A stretch of 64,000 nucleotides of DNA from Methylomicrobium sp051061015 (lineage in GTDB: Bacteria; Pseudomonadota; Gammaproteobacteria; Methylococcales; Methylomonadaceae), in the NCBI GenBank assembly GCA_051061015.1, contig JBPFEG010000029.1, positions 267,211-331,210 of the forward strand, in the 5' to 3' direction. Positions 24,835-33,255 of the stretch are shown here, in pieces. The notes below the pieces were generated by a model that was not told where the DNA came from, made no database searches, and saw nothing but the letters and a program-made list of their open reading frames with translations. Both the position numbers and the translations under genes were made by a program. How positions within the stretch are numbered: position 1 is the stretch's first letter; each line of letters begins with the position of its first letter.

Positions 24835-25421
24835 GCGCAATCAAACTGGTGATGATCGACAATTACGATTCGTTCACCTACAACCTGGTGCAGTATCTGG
24901 GCGAGCTCGGCGCCGATGTGACGGTCGTGCGCAACGACCAGGTTACGGTCGAAGACATCGAACGCCTGTCCCCCGACAAAATCGTTATTTCGCCGGGCCC
25001 TTGTACACCGCGGGAAGCCGGCGTATCGGTCGAGGCGATCATGACATTTGCCGGCCGTTACCCGATCCTCGGTGTCTGCCTCGGCCATCAGAGCATCGGC
25101 TACGCGTTCGGCGGCAACATCATGCATGCCAAGCAGATCATGCACGGCAAGACGTCCGAGGTTTACCACCATAATGTCGGCGTGTTCAAGGGCCTAAAAA
25201 ACCCCTTCACCGCGACCCGTTATCATTCGTTGGTGATCGAGCAGGAAACCCTGCCCGATTGTCTCGAAATCACCGCTTGGACCCAGGACGAAGCCGGCAA
25301 CCTCGACGAAATCATGGGCGTCCGCCATAAAACGCTCGACATCGAAGGCGTGCAGTTCCATCCTGAATCGATCCTGACCGAGCATGGCCATGATCTACTG
25401 CGGAATTTTTTGGAGCGATAA
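24831..25421 (+). CDS. trpG: Anthranilate synthase component II (glutamine amidotransferase)
   Basis: A 196-residue class I amidotransferase. It has the start IDNYDSFTYNLVQYL, oxyanion block ISPGPCTPREAG, the nucleophile Cys in GVCLGHQSIGYA, and the His-Glu pair in VQFHPESILT. It supplies ammonia to TrpE and, as pabA, may also serve p-aminobenzoate synthesis. It overlaps trpE by four bases; a 98-bp gap follows before trpD. Confidence 0.96.
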   Translation: MSAIKLVMIDNYDSFTYNLVQYLGELGADVTVVRNDQVTVEDIERLSPDKIVISPGPCTPREAGVSVEAIMTFAGRYPILGVCLGHQSIGYAFGGNIMHAKQIMHGKTSEVYHHNVGVFKGLKNPFTATRYHSLVIEQETLPDCLEITAWTQDEAGNLDEIMGVRHKTLDIEGVQFHPESILTEHGHDLLRNFLER

Positions 25422-25519
25422 CGTGCAGAGCACGCATTGTGTAGCCAATACGCTGTTGATGGAATACTCGAAATCGAAGGCTACCCGACCCATTTTCCTT
25501 GGCACGCCAAGACCCGCCG

Positions 25520-26554
25520 ATGCAAATTCAAAAAGCTCTACAAAAACTGCTCGATAAACGGAACCTGACCCACGATGAAATGCGCGCGGTGATGCGCCAG
25601 ATCATGAGCGGAGGTGCGACCGATGCGCAGATCGGCGGTTTTTTGATCGCGCTGCGCTGCAAGGGCGAGACGATCGAGGAAATCGCCGCGGCGGCCGAGG
25701 TGATGCGCGAGTTGGCGAGCAAGGTGCCGGTCACCGGCGAGCATGTGATCGATACCTGCGGCACCGGCGGCGACGGCGCAAATACGTTCAATATCTCGAC
25801 GACCTGTGCGCTCGTGGTCGCGGCCGCTGGCGCTAAGGTTGCCAAGCACGGCAATCGCTCGGTGTCGAGCCGCTCCGGCAGCGCCGACGTGCTCGAAGCG
25901 GCCGGGGTGAACCTGGACATGAGCCCGGAACAGGTCGCCGAATGCGTCGACCAGGTCGGCGTCGGCTTTTTGTTCGCGCAAAAGCTGCATGGTGCGATGA
26001 AACACACCAGCGGTCCACGCCGCGAAATGGGCGTCCGGACCCTGTTCAATCTGCTCGGGCCGTTGTCCAACCCGGCCGGCGCGCCGAACCAGTTAATCGG
26101 CGTATTCGCGAAGGAATGGGTCGAACCTTTGGCCGAGGCGCTCAAAAAACTCGGCAGCCGGCACGTGCTGGTCGTCAGCGCGGACGATGGACTCGATGAA
26201 ATCAGCATTGCCGCGCCTTCGAACATCGCCGAACTGAAAGACGGATTCGTTTCGATCTATACGGTGACGCCCGAACAATTTGGCCTAAAACGTGCGAGCC
26301 TGTCGGAACTTGCGATTACCGACGCCGAATCGAGCCTTGCGATGATGAAGGCCGTGCTTGATAATCAGCCCGGTCCCGCGCGCGATATCGTCGTGCTGAA
26401 CGCCGGCGCCGCGATCTATGCGGCCGATATCACTGACTCGCTTGAGGCAGGCATCAAAATGGCCGATGCGTTAATTGCCAACGGCGCCGCGCGCGCGAAG
26501 CTGGACGCCTTGATTGCTTATTCAAATTCTGTGAAAAATCCCTTAACGATATGA
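25520..26554 (+). CDS. trpD: Anthranilate phosphoribosyltransferase
   Basis: A 344-residue enzyme joining anthranilate to PRPP. It shows GTGGDGANTFNIST (PRPP loop), KHGNRSVSSRSGSADVLEA and the anthranilate pocket HGAMKHTSGPRREMG. The start was set at the ATG 25520 because the family begins close to (M)xIQxAL; the frame is open upstream to a TTG at 25499, and neither has a strong ribosome site. Its stop overlaps the trpC start (ATGA). Confidence 0.95.
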   Translation: MQIQKALQKLLDKRNLTHDEMRAVMRQIMSGGATDAQIGGFLIALRCKGETIEEIAAAAEVMRELASKVPVTGEHVIDTCGTGGDGANTFNISTTCALVVAAAGAKVAKHGNRSVSSRSGSADVLEAAGVNLDMSPEQVAECVDQVGVGFLFAQKLHGAMKHTSGPRREMGVRTLFNLLGPLSNPAGAPNQLIGVFAKEWVEPLAEALKKLGSRHVLVVSADDGLDEISIAAPSNIAELKDGFVSIYTVTPEQFGLKRASLSELAITDAESSLAMMKAVLDNQPGPARDIVVLNAGAAIYAADITDSLEAGIKMADALIANGAARAKLDALIAYSNSVKNPLTI

Positions 26555-27351
26555 CTGATACGCCAGACATCCTGAAAAAAATCCTCGACACCAAAGCCGA
26601 AGAAGTAGCCCGCCGCATCGCGCGCACGCCGATCGCCGATCTCGAAAGTTTCGCCGAGACCGTCGAGAAACCGCGCGGCTTTTATCAGGCCTTGCGAGGC
26701 AGGGTCGCGTTGAAAAAACCGGCAATCATCGCCGAGATCAAAAAAGCCTCACCAAGCAAAGGCGTGATCCGGGAAAACTTCCAGCCGGTCATGATCGGTC
26801 AGGATTATGCGATGAACGGTGCGACCTGTCTGTCGGTCCTGACCGACAAGGAGTATTTTCAGGGTTCCGAAGTGTACCTGCAAATGGTTCGCGAACGCTG
26901 CCCGCTGCCGGTGCTGCGCAAAGACTTCATGATCGATCCTTATCAGGTCTATGAGGCGCGTGCACTCGGTGCGGATTGCATCCTGTTGATCGTCGCCGCG
27001 CTCGAAGACGGCCGGATACGCGAACTGGCCGAGCTGGCAACCAAGCTGGGCATGGACGTGCTGGTCGAAGTGCACAACGAAGAAGAATTGCACCGTGCGT
27101 TGCAGCTCGACACCAAGCTGATCGGGATCAACAACCGGAACCTGCGCACCTTCGAAACTTCGCTGCAGACGACGCTGGATCTGAAGGCGCAGATCCCCGA
27201 AGACCGGCTGATCATCACCGAAAGCGGCATTCATACGCCGGATGACGTGAAACTGATGCTCGATAACGGCATTTATGCGTTTTTGGTCGGCGAGGCGTTT
27301 ATGCGTGCGGACAGTCCGGGCCAGAAAATGCGCGAACTGTTCGGCCTGTGA
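26551..27351 (+). CDS. trpC: Indole-3-glycerol phosphate synthase
   Basis: A 266-residue TIM barrel that closes the indole ring. Catalytic landmarks are IAEIKKASPSKG (Lys/Glu), LRKDFMIDPYQV, LVEVHNEEEL, IGINNRNLRTFE and ITESGIHTPDDV. It is monofunctional (no fused TrpF). It overlaps trpD by four bases and is followed by murI 13 bp later; trpF, trpB and trpA are not in the window. Confidence 0.96.
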   Translation: MTDTPDILKKILDTKAEEVARRIARTPIADLESFAETVEKPRGFYQALRGRVALKKPAIIAEIKKASPSKGVIRENFQPVMIGQDYAMNGATCLSVLTDKEYFQGSEVYLQMVRERCPLPVLRKDFMIDPYQVYEARALGADCILLIVAALEDGRIRELAELATKLGMDVLVEVHNEEELHRALQLDTKLIGINNRNLRTFETSLQTTLDLKAQIPEDRLIITESGIHTPDDVKLMLDNGIYAFLVGEAFMRADSPGQKMRELFGL

Positions 27352-27364
27352 GGATGTAATAGCC

Positions 27365-28177
27365 TTGGATTTCGCTGACAATCCGATCGGCGTATTCGAT
27401 TCCGGCGTCGGCGGTCTGTCCGTCCTGCGCGAAATAAGGCGCGAGTTGCCCGCCGAAAACCTGATCTATGTGGCCGATTCTGCGCATGCGCCGTACGGCG
27501 ATAAGCCGCAGGCGTTTATCGAAGCCAGATCGTTCGCGGTCACACGCTTCCTGCTCGACCGCGGCGCAAAAGCGATCGTGGTCGCCTGCAATACCGCGAC
27601 CGGCGCGGCGGCCGCCTCCCTAAGAAACCATTTCACTCTGCCGATCGTGGCGATGGAGCCGGCGATCAAGCCGGCCGCGGCACGAACCCAAACCGGCGTG
27701 GTCGGCGTGCTTGCGACCCGCCGGACGCTGGCGAGCCACAATTTCGTGAAGCTGTTCGAGCGTTACGGATCAGAAGCCGAAATCCTGCCGCAAGCCTGTC
27801 CCGGGCTTGTCGAACAGGTCGAGGCAGGCGATCTGGCGAGCGTAAAAACCCGCATCCTGCTTGAGCGCTATCTGTCTCCATTACTGGCAAAAGGAGCCGA
27901 TACGCTGGTGCTCGGCTGTACGCATTATCCTTTCCTGCGCGCTTTAATCCAGGAAATTGCCGGGCCGAATGTTGCGGTGATCGATTCGTCGGAGGCGGTC
28001 GCGCGCCAGCTTCGCCGCCGTCTGGAAGTGCATGATTTGCTGGCCGATCCGGAAGGAATCGGAAGCGAACAGTTTTTTACGAGCGCCGATCCGGCAATGG
28101 CCGGGCCGCTGATTAAGCAGTTGTGGCAATCGATCGTGGAGGTTCGTGGTTTGCCCGAAACAAGTCCCGTGTCGTGA
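27365..28177 (+). CDS. murI: Glutamate racemase
   Basis: A 270-residue cofactor-free racemase making D-glutamate for peptidoglycan. The two catalytic Cys are in VVACNTATGAA and LGCTHYPFLRAL, and the start is FDSGVGGLSVLREI. The start is taken at TTG 27365: the frame upstream runs into trpC and has no ATG, while GAGGA lies about ten bases before the TTG. Linkage to the trp cluster looks casual, but the spacing allows co-transcription. Confidence 0.93.
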   Translation: MDFADNPIGVFDSGVGGLSVLREIRRELPAENLIYVADSAHAPYGDKPQAFIEARSFAVTRFLLDRGAKAIVVACNTATGAAAASLRNHFTLPIVAMEPAIKPAAARTQTGVVGVLATRRTLASHNFVKLFERYGSEAEILPQACPGLVEQVEAGDLASVKTRILLERYLSPLLAKGADTLVLGCTHYPFLRALIQEIAGPNVAVIDSSEAVARQLRRRLEVHDLLADPEGIGSEQFFTSADPAMAGPLIKQLWQSIVEVRGLPETSPVS

Positions 28178-28227
28178 GTCGCCGGCTGTGCTCTCTGCTC
28201 GGGGTGGATAGCCAAGGCGCCGGGACG

Positions 28228-28836
28228 TTATAAGGCGCCCGACTCAACCAGCAGACCGTGAATCTGTGTCGCGATCCGCTCGTAACCCTGATCGTTCGGA
28301 TGAATCAAATCCGATTTGAGGCTGTTGTTTCCGAGGACTTCGGGCAGCGTTTGAAGATCGATCGGTACATCCATTACTTCTGCAATAGACTGGTAAAACT
28401 CGGCGCTGGACATCCACAGGATATTGGGTTTCGGCACGCCGAGCATCACGACGCCGATCTGGCGGTCGTGCGCCAGTGCGATCATTTGCTTCAGATTCTC
28501 GGCGGTCTGTTCGGCCGGAATCCGGCGCAGCATGTCGTTGCCGCCGTGGATCAGGATCAGCAAATCCGGTTGATGAAGATCCAGCAAGGCGGGCAGACGT
28601 TTGAGACCGTCGCCGCTGATTTCACCGGGACGTCCGGCATTGACCACTTCCCGGGTCGTCAGTTTGGCGAGGACGCTCGGATAATCGCGCTGCGGCGATG
28701 CGCCGGTGCCGTAGGTCAGGCTGTCGCCGAAAGCGAGGATCACCGCCTGATCCGGCAACTTGCTCAACGAGTCGGAAGACTTGCTGCAAGCGGTCAGAGT
28801 AATCAGCAACGGTAGAAAGAGTAAAATATTTTTCAT
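28228..28836 (-). CDS. SGNH/GDSL esterase lipoprotein (TesA-like)
   Basis: A 202-residue exported hydrolase. A lipoprotein signal ends in LTAC (Cys17). The SGNH blocks are FGDSLTYG (Ser), GRPGEISGDG (Gly), HGGNDMLRR (Asn) and DLIHPNDQGY (Asp/His). It resembles arylesterase/lysophospholipase TesA. The chosen ATG (28836) has no Shine-Dalgarno sequence, and only 12 bp separate it from the divergent SDR start; the frame is open upstream to 28944. Confidence 0.88.
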   Translation of the reverse strand: MKNILLFLPLLITLTACSKSSDSLSKLPDQAVILAFGDSLTYGTGASPQRDYPSVLAKLTTREVVNAGRPGEISGDGLKRLPALLDLHQPDLLILIHGGNDMLRRIPAEQTAENLKQMIALAHDRQIGVVMLGVPKPNILWMSSAEFYQSIAEVMDVPIDLQTLPEVLGNNSLKSDLIHPNDQGYERIATQIHGLLVESGAL

Positions 28837-28848
28837 GGCGGGGGAGAA

Positions 28849-29580
28849 ATGCAAAAAAATGTATTGATAACGGGTGCGGCCAAGCGCATCGGCGCGGCTT
28901 GCGCGAGGCGACTGCATCAGGAAGGCTGTCATGTCATCGTGCATTATAAATCGTCGGAACGGGAAGCGCTTGATCTATGTGACGAATTGAACCGGCTGCG
29001 TCGAGATTCTGCCAGCGTCTTGCAGGCCAACCTGTTGGATATGGAGCAATTGAATGAAGTTGCCGAAGCCGCGCAAACAATCCGGGGCGGCATCGACGTA
29101 CTGATCAATAACGCCTCAGCCTTTTATTCGACCCCTTTTGGCGAAGTGGCCGAGGCGCAATGGGACGAATTGCTCGGCAGTAATCTGAAAGCGCCGTTTT
29201 TTCTCGCGCAGGCCTTACGGGAGACATTGAAGGTCAGGCAGGGCTGCATCGTGAATATCGTCGATATCCATGCCGAGCGCGGCTTGCCGGGTTTTCCGGT
29301 CTACAGTATCGCGAAGGCGGGGTTAATGGCAATGACCCGGGTATTGGCAAAGGAAATGGGGCCGGAGGTACGGGTCAACGGGGTGGCGCCCGGCGCGATC
29401 ATCTGGCCCGAACGCGACTTGTCGGCGCAGGCCAAACAGGAAATACTGCAGCGCGTGGCCTTGAAGCGGAGCGGCGAGCCGGACGATATTGCGAAGGCGA
29501 TTCTGTTCCTGATCCGGGATGCGGATTACATGACTGGGCAGATATTGACCGTCGACGGCGGTCGTACCTTATTCTATTGA
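28849..29580 (+). CDS. Pteridine reductase / SDR oxidoreductase
   Basis: A 243-residue short-chain dehydrogenase. The NADPH motif is GAAKRIGAACA (residues 9-19), NNASAFYSTP follows, the active site is YSIAKAG, and GEPDDIAKAILFL is near the end. The GAAKRIG motif, the NNASxFxxTP stretch and the neighbours folK and folB point to a pteridine reductase of the PTR1/FolM type, which reduces dihydrobiopterin or dihydrofolate. GGGGGAGAA precedes the ATG. Its 3' end overlaps folK, on the other strand, by 12 bp. Confidence 0.88.
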   Translation: MQKNVLITGAAKRIGAACARRLHQEGCHVIVHYKSSEREALDLCDELNRLRRDSASVLQANLLDMEQLNEVAEAAQTIRGGIDVLINNASAFYSTPFGEVAEAQWDELLGSNLKAPFFLAQALRETLKVRQGCIVNIVDIHAERGLPGFPVYSIAKAGLMAMTRVLAKEMGPEVRVNGVAPGAIIWPERDLSAQAKQEILQRVALKRSGEPDDIAKAILFLIRDADYMTGQILTVDGGRTLFY

Positions 29581-30069
29581 GGACCAGCCCGGCTTGATCC
29601 GTTTTTGATTGAGTCCGTCCTTGTCAAACCGCTCCCACAATTCGCGGTAGCTGATCCCGGTGACCGGATGTTTCTGATCTCCTGCAATCTCTGCCAAGGG
29701 CTCCAGCACGAAAGCGTATTTTTCGATTTCATCGCGCGGGATTTGCAGACGGCCGTCGCTGATTACCAGATCGCCGTACAGGATCAGGTCCAGGTCGAGG
29801 GTTCGGGAGGAAAATTTCTGGCACTCCCGCGTACGGCCATGGTCCAGTTCGATCTGACGGAGTTGTTTTGCGATCGATTTGACATCCTGGTCGGAGTCGA
29901 AACCGACGATCAGATTATAGAAGGTATCACCGGTAAACCCGACCGCCTCGGTTTCATAAGTGCTCGAAGCGACCAGCCCGCCGAAAAATAACGCCAGCGA
30001 ACGCAACGCGCTTTGGATATTTTTTTCCTTCTCGATATTGCTGCCGATGCTGATATAGCCTCTGGTCAC
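29569..30069 (-). CDS. folK: 2-amino-4-hydroxy-6-hydroxymethyldihydropteridine diphosphokinase
   Basis: A 166-residue pyrophosphokinase of folate synthesis. Seen are YISIGSNIEKEKNIQSAL at the N terminus, the VGFTGDTFYNLIVGF strand and the metal/ATP block RTLDLDLILYGD, followed by the PRDEIEKYAFVLEPL motif. It overlaps folB by four bases (ATGA type), so the two are co-translated, and acts directly after FolB in the pathway. Confidence 0.95.
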   Translation of the reverse strand: MTRGYISIGSNIEKEKNIQSALRSLALFFGGLVASSTYETEAVGFTGDTFYNLIVGFDSDQDVKSIAKQLRQIELDHGRTRECQKFSSRTLDLDLILYGDLVISDGRLQIPRDEIEKYAFVLEPLAEIAGDQKHPVTGISYRELWERFDKDGLNQKRIKPGWSSIE

Positions 30070-30425
30070 CGTTTTCGCTCGCCTCGTTCGATTATGATTC
30101 CGACATCGCTGGCGCCGCTGATCGCGCCTTTCTTGTTCAACGTCAGTTTGACCCAGGGCACCGCAAATTCGTTCTGGATGATTTTAACGATCTCGACTGC
30201 AAGCTTTTCGACCAGTAAAAACTGACTGTTTTCGACAAAGCTGACGAGCCGTTTGGAAACTTTTTTATAGTCGAGAGCGTATTGTATGTCGTCGGTTTCG
30301 GCCGCTTTTTCGATGGCGAAGCCCATTTCGATATCCAGTACAACGCATTGTTTAGTCTTCCGTTCCCAGTCATAAATCCCGATGATCGTTTTGATCTCCA
30401 GTCCGCCTAAAAAAATGATGTCCAT
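30066..30425 (-). CDS. folB: Dihydroneopterin aldolase
   Basis: A 119-residue enzyme that makes hydroxymethyldihydropterin. It has IFLGGLEIKTIIGIYDWERK at the start, DYKKVSKRLVSFVE, the catalytic Glu in LLVEKLAVEI, and a C-terminal KKGAISGASDVGIIIER. It is divergent from plsY; the plsY-folB neighbourhood is common in gammaproteobacteria. Confidence 0.95.
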   Translation of the reverse strand: MDIIFLGGLEIKTIIGIYDWERKTKQCVVLDIEMGFAIEKAAETDDIQYALDYKKVSKRLVSFVENSQFLLVEKLAVEIVKIIQNEFAVPWVKLTLNKKGAISGASDVGIIIERGERKR

Positions 30426-30519
30426 GATAATTTTCCGGTTATGATGTGCGCTTTTTTAAAAGCGTTAAGTATCGGGGAATTGCCCTCGGCTTACAAGTTT
30501 TGGTTGATAAAAGGTGTAT

Positions 30520-31104
30520 ATGATTGAGTGGTTGTTTGTGCCTGCGGCCTATTTGATAGGTTCGGTTTCCAGTGCAATTATCATTTGCCGGCTGATGGGC
30601 TTGCCCGATCCGCGCGAGCAGGGCTCCGGTAACCCGGGGGCGACTAACGTAATGCGCTTCGGCGGCAAAAAAGCGGCAGCGATCACCTTATTAGGAGATT
30701 TATTGAAGGGGCTGATTCCGGTTTACGGCGCCAATCTGCTCGGCGTATCGGTCGAGTTGCTGGCCGCGACCGGTGTGGCGGCATTCATAGGCCATCTTTA
30801 CCCGATTTTTTTCGGATTCAAGGGAGGAAAGGGGGTCGCTACCACGATCGGGGTGTTGCTGGGATTTTCGTGGCTCCTGGGCCTGGCCTTCGTCGCGACC
30901 TGGCTGGTGATTTACAAGGTCGGCAAGATTTCCTCGTTATCTGCGCTGATTGCGGCGGTGCTTTCGCCGGCGTATGCCTGGTTTATCGTCGGCAGTCCGG
31001 CGCTGGTCGGGGCGGTGGCGCTGATGGCGGTAGTGCTGCTGTGGCGGCATAAAAGCAACATTCAGCGGCTCTTGGCGGGAGAGGAAAAGACAATTAAGTC
31101 TTGA
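30520..31104 (+). CDS. plsY: Glycerol-3-phosphate acyltransferase PlsY
   Basis: A 194-residue integral membrane enzyme that acylates glycerol 3-phosphate with acyl-phosphate, the first phospholipid step. It has five predicted membrane segments and the conserved loops SGNPGATNVMR and GHLYPIFFGFKGGKGVAT. The ATG at 30520 follows AAGG at 30511-30514 by five bases; a GTG at 30514 overlaps that site. Confidence 0.95.
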   Translation: MIEWLFVPAAYLIGSVSSAIIICRLMGLPDPREQGSGNPGATNVMRFGGKKAAAITLLGDLLKGLIPVYGANLLGVSVELLAATGVAAFIGHLYPIFFGFKGGKGVATTIGVLLGFSWLLGLAFVATWLVIYKVGKISSLSALIAAVLSPAYAWFIVGSPALVGAVALMAVVLLWRHKSNIQRLLAGEEKTIKS

Positions 31105-31186
31105 GACGCGAGTCGAGCAAGCGCAGCAGCACCTGCCCTAAGCTGCGGAGGAAATAGATTGGATTTGAAAAATTGGCAAAACTCGT

Positions 31187-31894
31187 TCAGAGCCTCTGCA
31201 ACTGAAACCAGACCTGCGCATCAAAGGGCAGGCGACCTTTGAGGTTTTTCCGAACGGGGCCTGGCAGGTCGGAAGTGCCGCCAACCAGCACTTTCTCGAC
31301 CGAAATCCCCGTGATTCGATAGCCGTGTTTGTTGAGTTCCGTTTGAATCGGCTTCAGCAAATCCGGGTTAAAAAGTAGTTCGGCGGCATAACGGTTAATT
31401 TCCATACTGACAGGCCGACCTTTTTTCCTGTTCCAGCGTTTGTCCCGATGGGCAGTTTCGGCCAGATAATGCGACAGCCAGGGATAGTCGATCAGCCTGC
31501 CGATAAATAGGGACGCGTATTCGCCTTGCAGCGCGGGCGGTTCGGTTGTGGCGAAGGCGGAGGCAAGAAGCGAAAGAACCGCCTCCTGATCGATATTGCA
31601 GGACTGATAGCGGGGATGATGCGCGCGCAAACGCAACGTATGCCATTTCTCGTCCGCTTCGATGCCGAGCGTACACTCGCCGGCTGGCGCGGAAATGATT
31701 GTCGTGTCCTGGCTCCAGGCGCTGGTCGGCGAAATCAATAAAAGCCAGAGCAAGGCATGCGGTTTGCGGCCGACGAAGATTTTCCGAACCTCTGCCGTTT
31801 TTCGAAAAGCTTCCGAAAATGCTTTCACCCAGGCCGGTACCTCGCCGGAAACAGTAAGGCACAGCCAACGCAATTGTGTCCGTAATTTCATCAT
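31187..31894 (-). CDS. Hypothetical exported protein
   Basis: A 235-residue protein of unknown function. A hydrophobic segment at about 47-60 (ALLWLLLISPTSAWS) ends in a signal-peptidase-like site, so either the true start lies further in or the N terminus is long. The mature part has two conserved-looking Cys (GECTLGIE and YQSCNIDQ) that could form a disulfide, and a C-terminal region rich in strands. Flanked by plsY and the LeuB-like gene. No motif allows a functional call. Confidence 0.6.
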   Translation of the reverse strand: MMKLRTQLRWLCLTVSGEVPAWVKAFSEAFRKTAEVRKIFVGRKPHALLWLLLISPTSAWSQDTTIISAPAGECTLGIEADEKWHTLRLRAHHPRYQSCNIDQEAVLSLLASAFATTEPPALQGEYASLFIGRLIDYPWLSHYLAETAHRDKRWNRKKGRPVSMEINRYAAELLFNPDLLKPIQTELNKHGYRITGISVEKVLVGGTSDLPGPVRKNLKGRLPFDAQVWFQLQRL

Positions 31895-32121
31895 AAGCCT
31901 CTTCAGGCGTAACTCTGAGTCCTGTCATTGTATGTCGGTTTCCGGTAGAGCAAAAGTGCTCGCCGCCAGGACGAATACGCCCTGTTCTAAACGGCAGCAC
32001 TGAATTTTCAATCATGCTAATCCGTCCGAATTTGCTTACGAAAGCATTATGTAGCGGCAAAGTGCAGTATAATTGCCGGTTTTTTACAGCTTTTCTTTGA
32101 ACTTATATACTCAAGGCACCC

Positions 32122-33228
32122 ATGAAGAATTACAAAATCGCCGTACTGGCCGGTGACGGCATCGGTCCAGAAATCACCCAGGAAGCCCTCAAGGTTCTCA
32201 AAGTCGTCGAAGAACGCAACGACGTCACTTTCGAGCTGATGCCGGCGCTGTTCGGGGCGTGTGCCTATTTTGCGACCGGCGATGCGTTCCCACAGGCGAC
32301 GATCGATATCTGCGACCAGGCTGACGCGATTTTGAAAGGACCGATCGGGCTCAGCCACGAGGAGTCGAAAAAGATCCCGGTCGACAAGCAGCCCGAGCGC
32401 GGCGCCTTGCTGCCGCTGCGCCGCCGTTACAATACCTACGCGAATTTCCGCCCGGTCTCCTTGCCGAAGGCGCTGGCGCATTTCTCGCCTCTGAAACCCG
32501 AAGTGATCGGCGAAGGCATCGATCTGATCATGGTGCGCGAATTGGTCGGCGGCCTGTATTTCGGCGAAAAGGAAATGGGCGTCAACGCACAGGGCCTGCG
32601 TTATGTGCGCGAAACGCTCGAATACGACGAAGAACAGATCCGCCGGATCATGCACCAGGCGTTCAAGCTCGCGATGAAGCGCCGGAAGCTTTTGCACAAC
32701 ATCCACAAGAGCAACGTGCTGAAATCGAGCGTGCTCTGGAACGAAGTGATGGAAGAAGTCGCGAAGGAATACCCGGAAGTGAAGGTCGTCAATTATCTGG
32801 TCGATGCGGCCGCGACCGCATTGTGCCTGAACCCGACCCAGTTCGATGTGATGGTGATGGAAAACATGTTCGGCGACATCCTGAGCGACCAGGGCGGCGG
32901 TATCCTCGGCTCTCTGGGTCTGATGCCTTCGGCCTGTCTTGGCGACGAAAAAGCCTATTATGAGCCCTCGCACGGCTCCGCGCCGGACATCGCCGGCAAG
33001 AATATCGCGAATCCGTATTCGATGATCGGCTCGGTCGCGATGATGCTCGAAAACAGCTTCGACATGGCTGAGGAAGCGAAGAACGTCTGGGCCGCGATGC
33101 AGGGCGTGTTCGCGGACGGCTATTCGACCGCCGACCTGTCCAAGCCGGGCAGCGGCGTCAAGATGATCAGCACGGTCGAGTTCGGCGACAAGGTCGTCGA
33201 GAAACTGCGTGCGATGCCGAAAGTTTAA
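32122..33228 (+). CDS. 3-isopropylmalate dehydrogenase-like beta-decarboxylating dehydrogenase
   Basis: A 368-residue metal-dependent dehydrogenase of the IDH/IPMDH family. Seen are GDGIGPEI, the substrate arginines in LLPLRRRYNTYANFRP, MVRELVGGLYFGEKEMG (LeuB-like YFG), the metal Asp residues in MENMFGDILSDQ and the cofactor site GSAPDIAGKNIANP. LeuB is the best match by motif, but leuC and leuD are not adjacent and the substrate loop is unusual, so it may be a paralogue acting on another 2-hydroxy acid. The start has no strong ribosome site. Confidence 0.75.
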   Translation: MKNYKIAVLAGDGIGPEITQEALKVLKVVEERNDVTFELMPALFGACAYFATGDAFPQATIDICDQADAILKGPIGLSHEESKKIPVDKQPERGALLPLRRRYNTYANFRPVSLPKALAHFSPLKPEVIGEGIDLIMVRELVGGLYFGEKEMGVNAQGLRYVRETLEYDEEQIRRIMHQAFKLAMKRRKLLHNIHKSNVLKSSVLWNEVMEEVAKEYPEVKVVNYLVDAAATALCLNPTQFDVMVMENMFGDILSDQGGGILGSLGLMPSACLGDEKAYYEPSHGSAPDIAGKNIANPYSMIGSVAMMLENSFDMAEEAKNVWAAMQGVFADGYSTADLSKPGSGVKMISTVEFGDKVVEKLRAMPKV

Positions 33229-33255
33229 GGAGTCGGCTGTTCGCTTGAAAGGTCA

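Noticed and set aside
23479..24840. 453-codon frame antisense to trpE
   Set aside because: Long antisense frames arise from GC-rich codon use; trpE is certain and the antisense protein is His/Asp/Arg-rich without motifs.
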